This document shows positions 60,773 to 64,000 of a stretch of 64,000 nt of DNA, one piece after another. The translations under genes were made by a program, and so were the position numbers. Below the pieces are notes generated by a model. The model did not search any database and was not told the origin of the DNA. It worked only from the letters and a program-made list of their open reading frames with translations. The DNA comes from Sipunculus nudus (Eukaryota > Annelida > Sipuncula > Golfingiida > Sipunculidae), in contig CM049319.1 in NCBI GenBank assembly GCA_026874595.1, forward strand, positions 15,837,601 to 15,901,600, given 5' to 3'. Every line of letters starts with the position of its first letter. The first letter of the stretch is position 1.

Positions 60773-64000
<3,228 letters not shown>

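Overview
The window is eukaryotic nuclear DNA: AT-rich, full of long introns, microsatellites and dispersed repeats, with no bacterial-style gene packing. The one gene I recognise is liprin-alpha (PPFIA / SYD-2 family, presynaptic active-zone scaffold) on the + strand. Two consecutive conserved coding exons are certain: 42828-42929 (34 codons) and 60773-60937 (55 codons). Both have consensus AG/GT borders and phase-0 ends, and together they encode part of the N-terminal coiled-coil region. A third exon, 23485-23613, is a strong candidate for an alternative first coding exon: it has ATGs in good context, high third-position GC and a phase-0 donor that joins in frame to the 42828 exon. The canonical first coding exon and the exon after 60937 were not found here. 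The protein is animal-like. The repeat content (long elements with AGCTCAGCTGAC termini and GTCC repeats, degenerate 'ccctcctgccaga' repeats) looks to me like a lophotrochozoan invertebrate, most likely a mollusc; that is inference, not proof.

Layout. 1-6.4 kb: AT-rich non-coding DNA with an (AT)n block. 6.4-7.85 kb: divergent tandem array of about 350-bp units, each carrying a cluster of CAGGTAA/TTACCTG words. 7.85-12.1 kb: clearly more CpG-rich than its flanks, with duplicated TCACGTGA E-boxes, CCAAT words and two GC-only 17-mers; a plausible regulatory or promoter region. 11.88-13.91 kb: five CTCF-like motifs. 14-23.4 kb: tRNA-related relics, dispersed repeats and a more complex unassigned stretch at 19.4-21.7 kb. 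23.5 kb: candidate exon, followed at once by a 130-bp tandem repeat. 27.25-30.78 kb: a composite mobile element in which a 1.3-kb Helitron-like element sits inside a six-copy 337-bp tandem array. 30.8-42.8 kb: intron with several repeat families. 42.8 kb: liprin exon. 45.7 kb: foldback element. 48.78-53.33 kb: a second element with the same termini as the 27-kb one but different internal repeats, flanked by an exact 13-bp target duplication. 53-60.7 kb: intron with nuclear-receptor-motif repeats, microsatellites and minisatellites. 60.8 kb: liprin exon. 61-64 kb: intron with a perfect hairpin at 63.64 kb.

All other open reading frames are short (137 codons or fewer), unrecognised and mostly overlapping others or lying in repeats; I do not call them genes. 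The most unusual material is the pair of repeat elements with common termini and different tandem-repeat interiors, the precise Helitron-type insertion inside one of them, and the candidate alternative liprin-alpha N-terminus.
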